From: Celeribacter baekdonensis B30
GTDB lineage: Bacteria; Pseudomonadota; Alphaproteobacteria; Rhodobacterales; Rhodobacteraceae
Reading direction: 5' to 3'
Length of the DNA stretch: 64,000 bases
Assembly (NCBI RefSeq): GCF_000299875.1
Contig: NZ_AMRK01000001.1
Coordinates: 310,001 to 374,000 of the forward strand
In this document: positions 25,989 to 35,504 of the stretch, piece after piece
How the letters are laid out: every line of letters begins with the position of its first letter
Numbering within the stretch: position 1 is the stretch's first letter
The notes under the pieces: model-generated
Databases searched by the model: none
What the model was told of the DNA's origin: nothing
What the model saw: only the letters and a program-made list of their open reading frames with translations
Made by a program: the position numbers and the translations under genes

Positions 25989-27266
25989 TTACTTGACGCG
26001 CATCAGGCTTTCCTCGGCGAAAAACGCAGCTTCATCCAAGGCCGCCTGAACATCGTCACGGGTGCCCGCAAAGAGTTCCTCAAGCGTCAGGCCAAGCGTG
26101 TCGCCAATTTCCGGCCACACCGGGCTTGCCATGATCAACAGGCTGGTTTTCGGGCCTGTGTCCAACAGCGCATCAATGTATTCTTGCGGCACGAGCGCTT
26201 TGAACCCATCGCTTTGCAGGGTGGACACACGGCCAATGTCGGAGGCAATCCCGGCGGCAAGCCGGTTTTGTTCCATCTCTTTCGAGGTGGCCCAGCCGAC
26301 AAAATCACCCGCGATTGTTTTGGCACAGTCTTCCGCAGCGCCGGATTTCGACACGGCCCAGCCATGCGACCAACCGGCCGACGGCAGCGGGTCAGGCGGC
26401 GGGGCGTAGCCGACTTTGCCGACGATGGACGACTTTTCCTGGTCTTCCATCCAAGGACCAAACACATCGGATTCGATCAAAATCGCCACCTGACCGCCGC
26501 GGAATGCCTCAACGGAATCGGACCAGTTGAACGTCGCCACGCCGGGAGGCGAGGACTGCATCATGTCCATGTAAACTTCGGTCGCTTTCACACCCGCCTC
26601 AGAGTTGAACGCAGGCATATCACCGTCAAGCCACTCGCCACCTTCGGCGCGGAAAAACGGCGTCCAGCGCCAAACGTTCATGCCAGAACCGCGTTGCCCG
26701 CGTGCTGACCAACCGTAGACACCGCCCTCGGGATCGTTGAGCGCCTTGACCGCCGCAACCAGCTCATCAAGCGTTTTTGGCACGGCAATGCCTTTGGCTT
26801 CCAACAGGTCTTTGCGGTACATCATAACGTCGCCGCCACCCACGAAAGGCGCGAAATATTGCACGCCGTCGACCGTGGCGACATTGCTCAGATCGGTGCG
26901 AAAATCGGCCAAATCGTAGCTTTCGGGCACCACATCGGCGAGCGGATAAATCCAATCGGCGGAGACATATTCGGCCAAATTGGCCTCGTCGATATAGACC
27001 ACCTGATAGGAGCCTGCGCCAGTGGAGGCATCAAGACGCGCTTTGGCGCGCCGCTCGTTTTCCCCCAACATGGTGATTTTGACCTCAGTGCCCCATTTGT
27101 CATTGAATTCAGACAGATGTGCATCAAGTGCCGTGACCGCAGGCATACCCTGAGCAATCACATTGAGCGCTGGCAATGTGCCTTTACAGGCCATACCATC
27201 CTGCGCGTAGCCTTGCGTGGCCAGCGCACAGAGCGCCGTTCCAAACAAAAGATGTGTCTTTCGCAT
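25989..27266 (-). CDS. ABC transporter sugar/polyol-binding protein
   Basis: Periplasmic receptor of 425 residues, family 1 (MalE/UgpB-like). The signal peptide MRKTHLLFGTALCALATQGYAQ is cleaved at about residue 22. Family features include YRKDLLEAKGIAVPKTLDELV in the middle (about residues 149-168). It lies between the FGGY kinase and the permeases in a leftward operon. The substrate is likely a polyol because both a kinase and a GlpD-like dehydrogenase are co-encoded. Confidence 0.87.
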   Translation of the reverse strand: MRKTHLLFGTALCALATQGYAQDGMACKGTLPALNVIAQGMPAVTALDAHLSEFNDKWGTEVKITMLGENERRAKARLDASTGAGSYQVVYIDEANLAEYVSADWIYPLADVVPESYDLADFRTDLSNVATVDGVQYFAPFVGGGDVMMYRKDLLEAKGIAVPKTLDELVAAVKALNDPEGGVYGWSARGQRGSGMNVWRWTPFFRAEGGEWLDGDMPAFNSEAGVKATEVYMDMMQSSPPGVATFNWSDSVEAFRGGQVAILIESDVFGPWMEDQEKSSIVGKVGYAPPPDPLPSAGWSHGWAVSKSGAAEDCAKTIAGDFVGWATSKEMEQNRLAAGIASDIGRVSTLQSDGFKALVPQEYIDALLDTGPKTSLLIMASPVWPEIGDTLGLTLEELFAGTRDDVQAALDEAAFFAEESLMRVK

Positions 27267-27308
27267 TTTCTTTCCTCCCTGGTGTTTCTTTTGAACGTCT
27301 GACCCGGT

Positions 27309-28793
27309 TTACGGGTTCTCCTCCTCCAACAGCGCCGCCAGCCCGTGATCGAGCCTGCAAAAACTGTGAAACCTCTTCTCGTAAAACGCCCCCAATGCCG
27401 GATCGGGTCGGTGCGTGCGCGCCACGCCGGTCATCTGCGCCGTGGCCTCGGCCAGATCGGCATAGGCACCGCAGGCGACAGCGGCACAGATCGCCGCGCC
27501 CAATGCGCCCACCTCAGAGGCGCGCACCGCCTCCACATTGCGTTGACACACATCGGCAAAGACTTGGGCCCAAACCGGCGATTTCGACGCCCCGCCCGCC
27601 AGACGGATCGTCTCTGGAAACGGCTGACCCGCCACGGCAACGGCATCCTCCGCGTGACGCCGCGCCTGAAACACCACCCCTTCAAAGATCGCCCGTAGCA
27701 TTGTCCCCAAATCATCGCTCGCGCCCAGATCGACAAAGGTCCCACGACGCGGGTCGGGGCCAAACACATAGGGCAAAAACTGACAACGCCGGGTTTCGAC
27801 CAGGCTATTGGCAACCAATGTATTGGCCTCGGTCACGGACACGCGCCCTCCCATGGCATGGTCCAAGAACCAACCCAGATTTGCGGCGGAACAGGGGCTG
27901 CCTTCGGCAATCAATCGACGATCCCCACCGCGATAGAGCATATTCAGGATCGGCGCGGCCGTGCCTTTGGGCGGACCGCTTTCCAGACTGTTGATCGACC
28001 AAGTTCCTGCAATCATTGTCAAAACCGGCGCATCCACGGCCCCTGCCCCCAAAGAGCTGGCGGCCACATCCATCATCGACCCGGCCACAGGCGTGCCCTC
28101 GGGCAACCCGGTTTCCTCAGCGGCCCGACGCGACACCCGCCCGGCCACGCCATCGCTGGCCACAATGGGGGGCAAAAGATGCGTATGCGGCGCAAGCCCG
28201 AGCGCTTCAAAGACAGGCTGCGCATAGGTCCCCGCAGCCACGTCCATCAACCCGCCACCACTGGCGTCTGTTGGATCGGTCAAGGCCTCCCCGGTCAGGC
28301 GGAACCGGATCACATCTTTACACGCCAAAGCCCAGCGGGTGCGCGCCATGACCTCGGGTTCGGTCCGCGCCAAATACGCCAGTTGCATTAGGGTTTGACC
28401 GCCCCACACCCTGTGCCCGGTCTGCGCCGAAATCTCAGCGGCGCGGCCAGAGGCGATCAGCTCCTCCACCAAAGGCTGCGCACGGTGATCGACAGACACG
28501 ATGCCCGGACGTGTGCCGTGCCCCTCGTCGTCCAAGAGGAAAATACCGTTGCCAAATCCGGTACAGCCGACGGCAAGAATTTCGCGTCCGGCGCACTGCG
28601 CCGTAAGACGACGCAGCGCCGAGGTGGTGCCCGCCCAAAAGGCCTCGACGTCGCGCTCGACCCGCCCATCCGGGTGGTGATCGGTCGGCACATCCGCGGT
28701 TTCGATGGCAATCTCGGCGCCCATCAGATCATAGGCGACAACTTTAACCGCCGTGCCGCCCGCGTCGATTGAAATGAGAATTTCACCGCTCAT
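27309..28793 (-). CDS. FGGY-family carbohydrate (polyol) kinase, module 1
   Basis: Phosphorylates a sugar alcohol or ketose with ATP; 494 residues from ATG 28793, which overlaps the GlpD-like stop as ATGA. The phosphate-binding opening ISIDAGGTAVKV, mid-domain TGFGNGIFLLDDEG and the C-terminal ATPase motif LAGGASKSPVWAQVFADV are typical of FGGY kinases of the EryA/LyxK group. Homologous to the kinase at 39838-41376, which is also adjacent to a GlpD-like dehydrogenase. Exact substrate (erythritol, glycerol, another polyol) is not deducible. Confidence 0.85.
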   Translation of the reverse strand: MSGEILISIDAGGTAVKVVAYDLMGAEIAIETADVPTDHHPDGRVERDVEAFWAGTTSALRRLTAQCAGREILAVGCTGFGNGIFLLDDEGHGTRPGIVSVDHRAQPLVEELIASGRAAEISAQTGHRVWGGQTLMQLAYLARTEPEVMARTRWALACKDVIRFRLTGEALTDPTDASGGGLMDVAAGTYAQPVFEALGLAPHTHLLPPIVASDGVAGRVSRRAAEETGLPEGTPVAGSMMDVAASSLGAGAVDAPVLTMIAGTWSINSLESGPPKGTAAPILNMLYRGGDRRLIAEGSPCSAANLGWFLDHAMGGRVSVTEANTLVANSLVETRRCQFLPYVFGPDPRRGTFVDLGASDDLGTMLRAIFEGVVFQARRHAEDAVAVAGQPFPETIRLAGGASKSPVWAQVFADVCQRNVEAVRASEVGALGAAICAAVACGAYADLAEATAQMTGVARTHRPDPALGAFYEKRFHSFCRLDHGLAALLEEENP

Positions 28794-30409
28794 GCGACAT
28801 CCTCCTGAAGCTGGGCGCGTGTGCCCATCAGGCGCGGGTCCTCCAACACGGCTGTGATTTCCAGCGCCAAGTCTTTCGGGTCGCATCCCGCTTCCTGTGC
28901 CAAAATTTCTGCGAGGCCATAGAGCGTCTCGCGCTGCAGCCCATGACCGAGGCTCAGTTGGGTCCGCCGCAACACCAAATCTTCGATGCAACAGGCGGCG
29001 CGGGCGCGAATGGCCCAGATAATTTCACCCCGGCAATAGTGGGGCGCCCCGGCCAAAGGTGTGCTTCCCGGTCCCATACAAAGCGGCGCGACCTCCTGGG
29101 CCAAAGCGCCATAGCGGGCGATCAAACGTGTGGCGATCTCCCTTGGAACGGTCAGAGCATCGCGCACAAAAGGTGCAGCACCAGGATAGGTGCGCTGCGC
29201 GGTGGACATGATGCGGGTCCGGCCAAGACGTTTCAACACGCGATCTGCGGCCTCTTCGCCAAAGGCGCGAAAGGTCGTCCATTTGCCACCCACAAGCGAC
29301 AAAACCGGAGCCGCACAGCCGGGAAAACGATCCTCTTCAAGCGCATGATCACGCGCCGCACTGGTGGCCGATCCGCCACCATCGCGCAGCGGACGAATGC
29401 CGGTTGTCATCGACACGATATGGCTCCGATCCACCGAAATATCGGTGAAAAGCCCGTCAATCGCACGCAAGAGATAGGCGATTTCAGTCTCTGAAATACC
29501 GCGATCCTCCGCGTCCTTGGTTTCCACTTCGGTGGTCCCGACAAGGATATTTTCGCCCACAGGAAGGGTGATAATCATCCGCCCGGTGCCATCGTCAAAA
29601 TAAAAGGCGCGCCCGGCCATGCGCTGATGCAATGCAGTATGATCCAACACCAAATGCGCGCCTTTGACGCCGCGCAGATACTGTGTCTTGCCACCAAGTT
29701 TGGCGTTCACATCGTCGATCCACGCGCCGGTGGCGTTGACGATCACCTTCGGCGTGAGGCGGTAGTGCGTGGCGTCAAACCGATCCGTGACAACAATCGC
29801 GTCACCGTCTTTATGCCAGTTCACATGGTTGAGCGCCGCAACCCGTGGCCCCTGCCCCATCGCCTCGTCCAACATTTCAAACATCAACCCTTCAGGCTGG
29901 GTGATCTGACCGTCAAAATAGGCCGCCACGGCACGGGTTTGGGGGCGCAGGCCTTTCGGGAAATGGGCGCGGCGCAACACTGTTTTATGATTTGGCAGCG
30001 GGTGCTCGCGGCGGCCGAAGGCTTCGTAAAGCCGCAACGCACCCTCCAGAGCCGCCAAGGAGAGCGGCCCACCAAAGCGGGTAAAGCCCAAAAACCGCAG
30101 CACAGCGCGGGCGAAGCCACCCAAAAGATGCTCAAGCGGCACAACAATTTCCAACGGCTTCACAAGATGCCCGGCATGGGCGATCAGGCGATTTCGCTCG
30201 CGCGCCGATTCCGCCACGAGCCGAAATTCGCGCCCCTCCAGATAGCGTAGCCCACCATGCGCCATGCGGCTTGATGCGCTGCTCGCGCCCTGACAGAAAT
30301 CATACGTATCTATCAGCACACAGGACACCCCGTTGAGCGCCAAATCGCGCAGCGTGGCCACACCGTTTACTCCGCCGCCAAGAATCAAAACATCCGACTC
30401 CTGCAACAT
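28790..30409 (-). CDS. glpD: GlpD-like FAD-dependent polyol-phosphate dehydrogenase, module 1
   Basis: A 539-residue flavoprotein that oxidises glycerol-3-phosphate or a related polyol phosphate and passes electrons to quinone at the inner membrane. FAD site LILGGGVNGVATLRDLA, the SSRMAHGGLRYLEGREF motif and the later GGKWTTFRAFGEEAA segment are diagnostic. ATG 30409 is chosen because AGGAG lies about 10 bases upstream; the frame is open to 30478. First gene of the module 1 operon. Linked to an FGGY kinase and SorC regulator as eryB is in erythritol operons, so it may be a tetritol-phosphate rather than glycerol-phosphate dehydrogenase. Confidence 0.85.
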   Translation of the reverse strand: MLQESDVLILGGGVNGVATLRDLALNGVSCVLIDTYDFCQGASSASSRMAHGGLRYLEGREFRLVAESARERNRLIAHAGHLVKPLEIVVPLEHLLGGFARAVLRFLGFTRFGGPLSLAALEGALRLYEAFGRREHPLPNHKTVLRRAHFPKGLRPQTRAVAAYFDGQITQPEGLMFEMLDEAMGQGPRVAALNHVNWHKDGDAIVVTDRFDATHYRLTPKVIVNATGAWIDDVNAKLGGKTQYLRGVKGAHLVLDHTALHQRMAGRAFYFDDGTGRMIITLPVGENILVGTTEVETKDAEDRGISETEIAYLLRAIDGLFTDISVDRSHIVSMTTGIRPLRDGGGSATSAARDHALEEDRFPGCAAPVLSLVGGKWTTFRAFGEEAADRVLKRLGRTRIMSTAQRTYPGAAPFVRDALTVPREIATRLIARYGALAQEVAPLCMGPGSTPLAGAPHYCRGEIIWAIRARAACCIEDLVLRRTQLSLGHGLQRETLYGLAEILAQEAGCDPKDLALEITAVLEDPRLMGTRAQLQEDVA

Positions 30410-30498
30410 AGCAAGCCGCTCCTTGCTGGTGGAACGCAAGGGTGGGGGAGGAGTGTATGTGGCGCTATTATGTTTCATGAGGAGAGAACAGCCTATTT

Positions 30499-30534
30499 TT
30501 TATTTTTTGTAAATACCACTTTACAAAAAATAAA
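30499..30534. repeat. Perfect 15-base AT-rich palindrome upstream of GlpD-like gene
   Basis: The arms 30499-30513 (core TTTTTTGTAAA) and 30520-30534 (core TTTACAAAAAA) pair perfectly around a six-base spacer TACCAC. It lies 90 bases before the GlpD-like start. Best read as an operator for the SorC regulator; too AU-rich to be a good intrinsic terminator. Confidence 0.65.
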
Positions 30535-30746
30535 CAAAATACTGCGCAGTGCATTGCTGAAACACCGGGCATCAAAAAGACATCGACAGTTCAATCCGCG
30601 ATCAGTTAAAGATACATTTTCTCAATAAATCAAATGCTTAAAATGACCACATGCGCACTCACATCCCGTGATACGGATGCTCAGAGGCAATTCAGCGGGC
30701 GAGCACATCAATCGGCATCAAAGACCGAGACACATCGCTTGACCCC

Positions 30747-30765
30747 ACCTGAAAGCGTTTCAGGT
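30747..30765. terminator. Hairpin downstream of the phosphatase gene
   Basis: ACCTGAAA-GCG-TTTCAGGT, an eight-base stem with a three-base loop, lies about 50 bases past the leftward phosphatase stop. It lacks a clear T-run, so its role as a terminator is tentative. Confidence 0.4.
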
Positions 30766-30813
30766 TTACGCCGAGTCTCAACGGAAAGATCAAAAGCGTA
30801 CCGCCGGGCTTGG

Positions 30814-31587
30814 TTATCCGCGTGTTTGCAGGAACTCGGTAGTGCTTTTGGTGATGTGCACCGCCGTCAAGCGCCCTGTGGCATAGGCGCCTGTGTCGAT
30901 TGAAATCACGCCATTGCTCTCTTTCGGCATGTCGACAATGGTGTGGCCGTGCACGACCCAAAGCCCATCTTGGCGCGGGACCTGCCCAAACCGCACATGA
31001 CCCCATCTGAGGGTTTGCGTTCTTTGGTCCGTTATCGGCTTGGCCGGATCGGCGCCGGCGTGAACCACGGCGACATTCCCACTTTGAAACAGGCCCGGAC
31101 GTTCATTGAGCCAGGCCTCCAAACCCTCCGGCAGAAGCTCCAAAAGCTGATCTCTGGCCTGCCGCAAAGCCTCAGGGGCATTGTGTTCACTCAGGCGAAA
31201 CGCGCCGTAGCTGGCCATAGTCTGCAAGCCACCGTGCCGCATCCATCGGTTGCCAGCGCCTTCTGGGTCCTGCAAAAAGGACAGCATCATTTCTTCGTGG
31301 TTGCCCATGATGAAAACCGTGTTTGGGCGGGCCACTTCAAGGGCGCGCAACCGCTCCAAAACCTCGGCGCTCTGCTCCCCCCGATCCACGAAATCACCGA
31401 CAAACACCCAACGGGCGGAGGGTGTTTTTTCCATCAGCATGTCGATCATGGCATCTAGGCATTTCAACTGACCATGAATGTCCCCGACAACCACAAGACT
31501 TTCCTCCGGCGTCGGCGGAAGACCGTCAAAGCGGTGAACGGGCGGCACATCCACCGACCGGCGGCGAGGAAACAAACGCTTAAACAT
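30814..31587 (-). CDS. PPP-family serine/threonine phosphatase-like metallophosphoesterase
   Basis: A 257-residue protein with all PPP-type dinuclear metal motifs: GDIHGQ (about residue 36), GDFVDRG, GNHEE, VHAG and HGHT. Such enzymes hydrolyse phosphoproteins, bis(5-nucleosyl) tetraphosphates or similar substrates. A basic N-terminus (KRLFPRRRS) precedes the domain. It stands alone between the two polyol modules, 233 bases after the ThDP enzyme stop, and is probably unrelated to them. Confidence 0.88.
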   Translation of the reverse strand: MFKRLFPRRRSVDVPPVHRFDGLPPTPEESLVVVGDIHGQLKCLDAMIDMLMEKTPSARWVFVGDFVDRGEQSAEVLERLRALEVARPNTVFIMGNHEEMMLSFLQDPEGAGNRWMRHGGLQTMASYGAFRLSEHNAPEALRQARDQLLELLPEGLEAWLNERPGLFQSGNVAVVHAGADPAKPITDQRTQTLRWGHVRFGQVPRQDGLWVVHGHTIVDMPKESNGVISIDTGAYATGRLTAVHITKSTTEFLQTRG

Positions 31588-31820
31588 CAGCTGACCCTTT
31601 TACTGGTGGCGAGGACAAATCGCAGACCCAAAGGCGCGACCTGGTCAGAGGTTTAGCGTGTTTTCAATCCGATTTCCAACGCCCGCCACCCCAAAAAATC
31701 TCACGATCGCGCCAGAAAGACCCGCAGATGCGCGATCAGATCTGGAAGGCCGTGTTTGCAGGTGCAACACCCATAGGGCGGAGGAGATCCCCCGCCCTTT
31801 GCCCCCATAGCGGAACGTCC

Positions 31821-33614
31821 TTACAGATCTGGAGAGACCTTCCATTCGCGTAGCTTGTAGACCGTACCGGGCCGCGGACGCGGCTTGTCTTCGGGTTCAC
31901 GCATACGGCGCTTGAAGGAATGGATCGGTGTGGCACGATCATCGATGCGCACCTCGACAACCGAAGGCCCGTCATGGGCAAAGGCCTCGTCCAGCGCCTT
32001 GCCGATGTCGTCAGGCTTTTCGACATAGATGCCTTTCAACCCAAGGCCTGCTGCCGCTGCCGCGTATCCGGGAACGTAATCCTGCTTTTCCAAGGCGCAG
32101 GACTGCGGGTTCTTGAAAAAGATTTCCTGCCACAGCTTAATCCAGCCCAATGTGCCATTGTTGATGACGATGTTCACGATCGGCATGTTGTACTGCGCCT
32201 GCGTGGCCAGTTCGCCAATGGTGTAGGAAAATGCACCGTCACCCGCCAGTGTCACAACGCGCCCGCCCTCTTCGATGACCGACGCAACGCCGATGGCACC
32301 GGGAACCGAATAGCCAAGCCCCCCCTGGCCGCGGGCAAAGACGAATTTTCGCCCGGTTTGGCGGGCAGGCAGATAGCCGGAAATCCACCCGGCGGAGAAG
32401 GACGCGTCCGAGACCACGATGTCCTTTTCACCCAAGCGTTTGTCGAGTTCGGCCATGACGCGCGGCGGCAAAACCGGAATTTGATCCGATGCCATTTCAA
32501 CCGCCTTGACCTTATCGCACTCGGCCTTGACCTCGGCGATGCGGGCCATCCATTCCGGGTTGGCGTCCGCGCGGCTTTCGCCAAGGGCGGCATCCAGCGC
32601 CTGAACCATGCTGCGCACATCGCCCAAAAGCGGCACCGTGGGCCGGAACGTGCGGCCATGTTCAAGCGGATCGAAGTCGATGGTGATGGTGGCCTGTTCC
32701 GGTGTCGGCAAAGACCAGTTCATGCCGGTGTTCTGGCTCACCTTGGACCCGCACCAGATCACCAGATCCGCCTCAGGCACCAGATCAATCGCCGCCTTGG
32801 ACCCAAGCGGATTGAGCACGCCCGCCACATAGTCGCGGGTTTCGGGCACCGACCCTTTGCCGGACAGGCTGGTGACCACCAACGCGCCCAAACGGTCAGC
32901 GAATGCTGTCACCTCGTCGCAGGCATTGGCGCCATGCACACCGCCGCCACAGACCAATACAGGCCGCTTGGCCTTTTTGATCAGCTCAATCGCCTTGTCG
33001 ATTTCACTGGGGGGCGCAACTGAGCGCAGGTAGGGCGTGCGCACGCTGCGATCATCGACATTGGTCAGCAGAGTTTCCATGTCCCAATCCGCATCAAAGA
33101 TGTCATGTGGGATGATAAGCGCCACAGGACCGGGACGCGGAGCGGTGGCGATACGCAACGAGGTGCGGATCAGTTCCGGCAAGGCGGCGATAGAAGGCAC
33201 CAGAAATGCTTCTTTCGAACAGGTCTTGAAGAAAGAGAGCTGATCGTAGCCCTGGCTGGCGATGCCCTTTTCCTTGAGCGGCAACCAGTCCAGCGGCAAT
33301 TCCCCAATGATGCCCAGCATCGGGATAGAGGCGTTCAGCGCCTCAAGAAATCCAGCGGGCAACAGATTGGAACCGGGGCCGACGGTCACGTCACACACGC
33401 CGGGCTTGCCGGTGATCCGGGCATAGCCGTCGGCGGCATAGGCGGCGTTGCGTTCGTCGCGCATCAGGATGTGTTTTATCCGGTCTTGGCGTCGGGAAAT
33501 TCCGTCATGCAGGGCCGTCGTTTGCCCGCCCGGCATACCGAAAACATATTCGACGCCGGACTTAGCAAGCATTTCAGCCACGAGGTCGCCGATATGGGGC
33601 TTGGGATCAGTCAT
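31821..33614 (-). CDS. Thiamine diphosphate-dependent enzyme, acetolactate-synthase-like
   Basis: A 597-residue ThDP enzyme with three domains: the N-terminal PYR domain (VFGMPGGQTTALHDG, then RDERNAAYAADGYAR with the activating Glu), a central domain and the C-terminal PP domain (GDGAFSYTIGELATQAQYN, the GDG-N cofactor motif). Start ATG 33614 follows TTTGGAGAAA at a good distance. It follows the glycerol-type binding protein by about 92 bases in the same direction, so it may be the distal gene of module 2. The reaction could be acetolactate synthesis or decarboxylation of another 2-oxoacid; the sequence alone does not decide. Confidence 0.82.
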   Translation of the reverse strand: MTDPKPHIGDLVAEMLAKSGVEYVFGMPGGQTTALHDGISRRQDRIKHILMRDERNAAYAADGYARITGKPGVCDVTVGPGSNLLPAGFLEALNASIPMLGIIGELPLDWLPLKEKGIASQGYDQLSFFKTCSKEAFLVPSIAALPELIRTSLRIATAPRPGPVALIIPHDIFDADWDMETLLTNVDDRSVRTPYLRSVAPPSEIDKAIELIKKAKRPVLVCGGGVHGANACDEVTAFADRLGALVVTSLSGKGSVPETRDYVAGVLNPLGSKAAIDLVPEADLVIWCGSKVSQNTGMNWSLPTPEQATITIDFDPLEHGRTFRPTVPLLGDVRSMVQALDAALGESRADANPEWMARIAEVKAECDKVKAVEMASDQIPVLPPRVMAELDKRLGEKDIVVSDASFSAGWISGYLPARQTGRKFVFARGQGGLGYSVPGAIGVASVIEEGGRVVTLAGDGAFSYTIGELATQAQYNMPIVNIVINNGTLGWIKLWQEIFFKNPQSCALEKQDYVPGYAAAAAGLGLKGIYVEKPDDIGKALDEAFAHDGPSVVEVRIDDRATPIHSFKRRMREPEDKPRPRPGTVYKLREWKVSPDL

Positions 33615-33706
33615 ATGAGTTTCTCCAAAAGGTTCCGGTGCCACAGCGGCCAACCGGGTTTCAGGGTGGACCGACCCGGCGGCGCATAACCGCCGGGTCG
33701 CAGAGG

Positions 33707-35431
33707 TTATTTGCTCCAGGATTTGATCATCTCGTCATAGGCGACGGTCTTGGGTTCCTGACGCTCGTTTGCGAGTTTGGGCTTGGGTGCGCCCGGCTGT
33801 GCCAGCCAATACTCAGCACCTTGTTCGGGGTTCATCTTGGGACCGATGTCGCCCTGAATGCCCGCCCGTTCGATACGGGTCATGACCGATTCCATATCGC
33901 TGCAAAGACCGTCGAGGGCCGCTTGCGTGGATTTGGAGCCGGACATGGCGTCACCGATGTTCTGCCACCACAGCTGTGCCAACTTGGGATAGTCAGGCAC
34001 GTTGGTGCCAGTCGGCGACCACTGGATGCGGGCCGGCGAACGGTAGAATTCCACCAGACCGCCAAGTTTGGGCGCGCGATCGGTGAAGCTCTGGTGCTGG
34101 ATTGTGGATTCGCGGATAAAGGTCAGCCCTTCATGCGCTTTTTTCACATCCACGGTTTTCGAGGTGACAAACTGCGCATAGAGCCACGCGGCCTTGGCGC
34201 GATCCACAGGGGTGGATTTCATCAAAGTCCAGGACCCCACGTCCTGATAGCCGACCTTCATGCCGTCTTCCCAGTAGGCACCGTGTGGCGAGGGAGCCAT
34301 ACGCCATTTCGGCGTGCCATCCTCGTTCATCACGGGCAGGTCGGGTAGAACCGTCGCCGCAGTAAAAGCGGTGTACCAGAACATTTGCTGCGCCACATTG
34401 CCCTGCGCCGGGACCGGACCCGCCTCAGAGAATGTCATGCCTTGGGCTGAGGGCGGCGAGTAGTCCTTGAGCCACTTGATCGCCTTGTCCACGGCATAGA
34501 CGGCCGCCGGGGAGTTCGTCGCCCCGCCGCGTGTCATACAGGCGCCGACGGGCTGGGACTGGTCATTCACACGAATGCCCCATTCGTCGACCGGCAAACC
34601 ATTGGGTTCACCCACATCGCCCATACCCGCCATGGACATCCACGCATCGGTGTAGCGCCAGCCGAGGCTCGGGTCTTTCTTGCCGTAATCCATATTGCCA
34701 AAGACTTCGCCTTCGACACCCATATGGCTCAGATCGCGGCCAGTGAAGAATTCGGCGATGTCCTCATAGGCGGCCCAATTGACCGGAACACCCAGATCGT
34801 AGCCGTATTTCGCTTTGAAATCGGCCTTGTTCTTGTCGTCGTTGAACCAATCGTAGCGGAACCAGTACAGGTTCGCGAACTGTTGGTCAGGCAATTGATA
34901 GAGTTCCCCATCGGGGCCGGTGGTGAACTGAGTCCCGATGAAATCGGCCAGATCAAGACCAGGGTTGGTCACATCCTTGCCCTCATTCGCCATCCAGTCG
35001 GTCAGGCTGCGCGCCTGTTGATAGCGCCAGTGCGTCCCGATCAGATCGGAGTCATTGATATAGGCGTCATAGATGTTTTCGCCCGACTGCATCTGGGTTT
35101 GCAGCTTTTCAACCACATCGCCTTCACCGATCAGATCATGGGTGATCTGGATGCCGGTGATCTTGGTGAACGCATCGGCCAGCACCTTGGATTCATAGCT
35201 GTGGGTGTCGATGGTTTCCGACACGACCTTGATGTCCATGCCGGCAAAAGGGGCGGCGGCGTCGATGAACCACTGCATCTCTTGTTCTTGTTCGGCGCGG
35301 CTGAGACTGGACAGATCACCAATCTCGGCGTCAAGGAAAGCCTTTGCCGCCTCCATGTCGGCGAAGGACGGGCTTGCAAAACACGCCAGCGCCGCGACCA
35401 CCGCCGTGGTGGATTTAAAGTTGAATTTCAT
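33707..35431 (-). CDS. glpV: Glycerol/polyol ABC transporter binding protein GlpV-like
   Basis: A 574-residue periplasmic receptor with a signal peptide ending SPSFADM (cleavage near residue 24). Its large size and features such as GEGDVVEKLQTQMQSGENIYDAY (key part at about 99-121) and WRYTDAWMSMAGMGDVG match the glycerol transporter receptor described in Rhizobium. The gene order receptor, small DUF2160 protein, two permeases, two ATPases matches glpVUQPTS. It imports glycerol or a related polyol. Confidence 0.87.
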   Translation of the reverse strand: MKFNFKSTTAVVAALACFASPSFADMEAAKAFLDAEIGDLSSLSRAEQEQEMQWFIDAAAPFAGMDIKVVSETIDTHSYESKVLADAFTKITGIQITHDLIGEGDVVEKLQTQMQSGENIYDAYINDSDLIGTHWRYQQARSLTDWMANEGKDVTNPGLDLADFIGTQFTTGPDGELYQLPDQQFANLYWFRYDWFNDDKNKADFKAKYGYDLGVPVNWAAYEDIAEFFTGRDLSHMGVEGEVFGNMDYGKKDPSLGWRYTDAWMSMAGMGDVGEPNGLPVDEWGIRVNDQSQPVGACMTRGGATNSPAAVYAVDKAIKWLKDYSPPSAQGMTFSEAGPVPAQGNVAQQMFWYTAFTAATVLPDLPVMNEDGTPKWRMAPSPHGAYWEDGMKVGYQDVGSWTLMKSTPVDRAKAAWLYAQFVTSKTVDVKKAHEGLTFIRESTIQHQSFTDRAPKLGGLVEFYRSPARIQWSPTGTNVPDYPKLAQLWWQNIGDAMSGSKSTQAALDGLCSDMESVMTRIERAGIQGDIGPKMNPEQGAEYWLAQPGAPKPKLANERQEPKTVAYDEMIKSWSK

Positions 35432-35504
35432 TTTCTTCCTCCCTGAAGATTTCTAGTTTGGCGGCATTGCCCACACGCGGCGCGCAACACCCGTTCAGGC
35501 CGGA

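Larger units (their letters stand above)
30410..30813. promoter_or_regulatory. AT-rich intergenic region upstream of polyol module 1
   Basis: About 400 bases without a supported gene, between the module 1 operon and the phosphatase gene. It is far more AT-rich than its surroundings. It holds a long AT palindrome (30499-30534) close to the operon start and a second hairpin (30747-30765) nearer the phosphatase stop, both listed separately. Confidence 0.55.

Noticed and set aside
30499-30534. Reading the AT palindrome as an intrinsic terminator
   Set aside because: The stem is almost purely A-T, too weak for a terminator, and lies upstream of an operon start.
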